Origin: an uncultured Selenomonadales bacterium
Lineage (GTDB): Bacteria > Bacillota > Negativicutes > Selenomonadales > Selenomonadaceae
Reading direction: 5' to 3'
Assembly (NCBI GenBank): GCA_946403735.1
Contig: CAMJAZ010000107.1
Span: 1 to 6,272 of the forward strand
DNA: 6,272 nt
Shown: in pieces, positions 6,001 to 6,272 of the stretch
Numbering within the stretch: position 1 is the first letter of the stretch
Layout of the letters: each line of letters opens with the position of its first letter
Notes under the pieces: generated by a model
The model's database searches: none
The model's input: only the letters and a program-made list of their open reading frames with translations
What the model was told of the DNA's origin: nothing
Made by a program: the position numbers and the translations under genes

Positions 6001-6038
6001 TCAACTTCATTTTCGATAATCCAAAAGAAAATCCTGCA

Positions 6039-6053
6039 AATTTTCAGATTTTA
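6039..6053. promoter_or_regulatory. Candidate CodY box between lctP and cheV
   Basis: AATTTTCAGATTTTA matches the CodY consensus at 11 of 15 positions, with the first ten perfect. It overlaps the possible lctP -10 and lies about 30 bases upstream of the cheV -35, so it could act on either gene. Confidence 0.35.
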
Positions 6054-6056
6054 GCA
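6048..6056 (-). promoter_or_regulatory. Possible lctP promoter, extended -10
   Basis: On the minus strand TGCTAAAAT fits an extended -10. No good -35 is seen at 16-18 bases, so this is weakly supported. It would give a leader of nearly 200 bases. Confidence 0.3.
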
Positions 6057-6069
6057 TTTAGCAATTAGC
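6049..6069 (+). repeat. Three tandem heptamers WWTTAGC
   Basis: TTTTAGC, ATTTAGC and AATTAGC follow one another with no gap upstream of the cheV promoter. Only the first two bases vary. Function is unknown. Confidence 0.6.
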
Positions 6070-6082
6070 AAAATTTTCTAGC

Positions 6083-6111
6083 TTGAAATTTGCGCATTGC
6101 TACTTTATAAT
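6083..6111 (+). promoter_or_regulatory. Strong sigma-A-type promoter of cheV
   Basis: TTGAAA (6083-6088, five of six consensus positions) and a perfect TATAAT (6106-6111) are spaced by exactly 17 bases. Transcription would start near 6118, about 29 bases before the cheV ATG. It is not of the sigma-D/FliA type often used for late motility genes. Confidence 0.75.
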
Positions 6112-6122
6112 ATCAGAAAATT
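6108..6122. promoter_or_regulatory. Candidate CodY box over the cheV -10 and start site
   Basis: TAATATCAGAAAATT matches the CodY consensus at 12 of 15 positions, with the right nine bases perfect. It overlaps the -10 box and the inferred start, the classic position for repression by blocking polymerase. Confidence 0.45.
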
Positions 6123-6146
6123 TACTGAAAGATGAGGGAAAATTTT

Positions 6147-6272
6147 ATGGCAAACGATAAGGCGCGTAAAGGCGCAGAAACGCCCGGCGATAAGAAAGGT
6201 ATTCTCCTCGAAACAGGCACTAATGAATTTGAAATTGTAGAATTTAGCATTGGCAAGGTAAATTACGGCATA
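6147..6272 (+). CDS. cheV: CheV chemotaxis coupling protein, N-terminal fragment
   Basis: Only the first 42 codons lie in the window; the gene continues past the right edge. CheV proteins have an N-terminal CheW-like coupling domain linking chemoreceptors to the CheA kinase, and a C-terminal receiver domain. The visible GILLETGTNEFEIVEFSIGK followed by VNYGI closely matches the CheV N-terminal signature (ILLETGTNELEIVEF...FGI), which is more specific than generic CheW. A charged extension of about 17 residues (MANDKARKGAETPGDKK) precedes it. The ATG at 6147 has GAGGG (6134-6138) eight bases upstream. The receiver domain cannot be checked here, so a stand-alone CheW-like protein remains possible. 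Confidence 0.8.
   Translation, partial: MANDKARKGAETPGDKKGILLETGTNEFEIVEFSIGKVNYGI

Larger units (their letters stand above)
5846..6146. other. lctP-cheV divergent spacer
   Basis: These 301 bases hold no complete gene. From the right they contain the cheV promoter and Shine-Dalgarno sequence, two CodY-like boxes, a heptamer tandem repeat, a possible lctP promoter, an orphan Shine-Dalgarno and start for lctP, a small GTTGG/CCAAC hairpin (5939-5954), the second copy of the dispersed repeat, and a double CGTAATK heptamer (5869-5882). The lctP leader would be close to 200 bases, long enough for regulation, but I recognise no known riboswitch. Confidence 0.6.

Noticed and set aside
5846..6146. 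Riboswitch or T-box in the lctP leader
   Set aside because: I see no conserved T-box or known aptamer motif, and only one short hairpin. The length alone is not enough.

Overview
The window looks like chromosome from a low-to-mid GC Bacillota. A member of the Negativicutes (Selenomonas/Phascolarctobacterium-like) is my best guess, resting on a CodY regulator, an LctP-type lactate permease, CheV, GC-rich codons (gcg, ggc, cgc) inside genes and very AT-rich spacers. No 16S rRNA or other taxonomic marker is present, so this is inference. I see no tRNA, rRNA, CRISPR array, complete insertion sequence or phage gene.

Layout. Positions 1-122 hold a palindromic hairpin repeat and the codY terminator. 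codY runs on the minus strand (123-899). A 271-base divergent spacer (900-1170) carries a codY promoter, a promoter for the rightward pair, and two candidate CodY boxes. The rightward pair is a small S24/S26 peptidase-like protein (1171-1485) and a class I/II PLP aminotransferase (1501-2682), ending at a hairpin terminator (2710-2741) that can also serve the genes converging from the right. Those minus-strand genes, in order of transcription, are lctP (lactate permease, 5845-4313), a split DUF1919-type gene (4291-3376) and a flavin reductase-like protein (3342-2767). They lie 12-33 bases apart and may form one transcript. A 301-base spacer (5846-6146) separates lctP from the start of cheV (6147 onward, plus strand, cut by the window edge).

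How it fits together. CodY senses GTP and branched-chain amino acids in its family. Its consensus-like boxes (11-12 of 15 bases, counted by eye) lie at the codY promoter region, in the leader of the peptidase/aminotransferase pair, at the -10 of cheV and at a possible -10 of lctP. This suggests, but does not prove, a local nutrient-responsive group covering amino-acid metabolism, lactate transport and chemotaxis.

The most unusual points are: (1) the DUF1919 gene is broken by exactly one base at a run of seven G, a candidate phase-variation switch, and its C-terminal domain is much more AT-rich than its N-terminal domain; (2) the lctP leader has a near-perfect Shine-Dalgarno sequence and ATG followed at once by a stop, separated from the working lctP start by about 130 bases that contain a copy of a dispersed repeat also present at the window's left end. 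I do not see a clear new multi-gene system.
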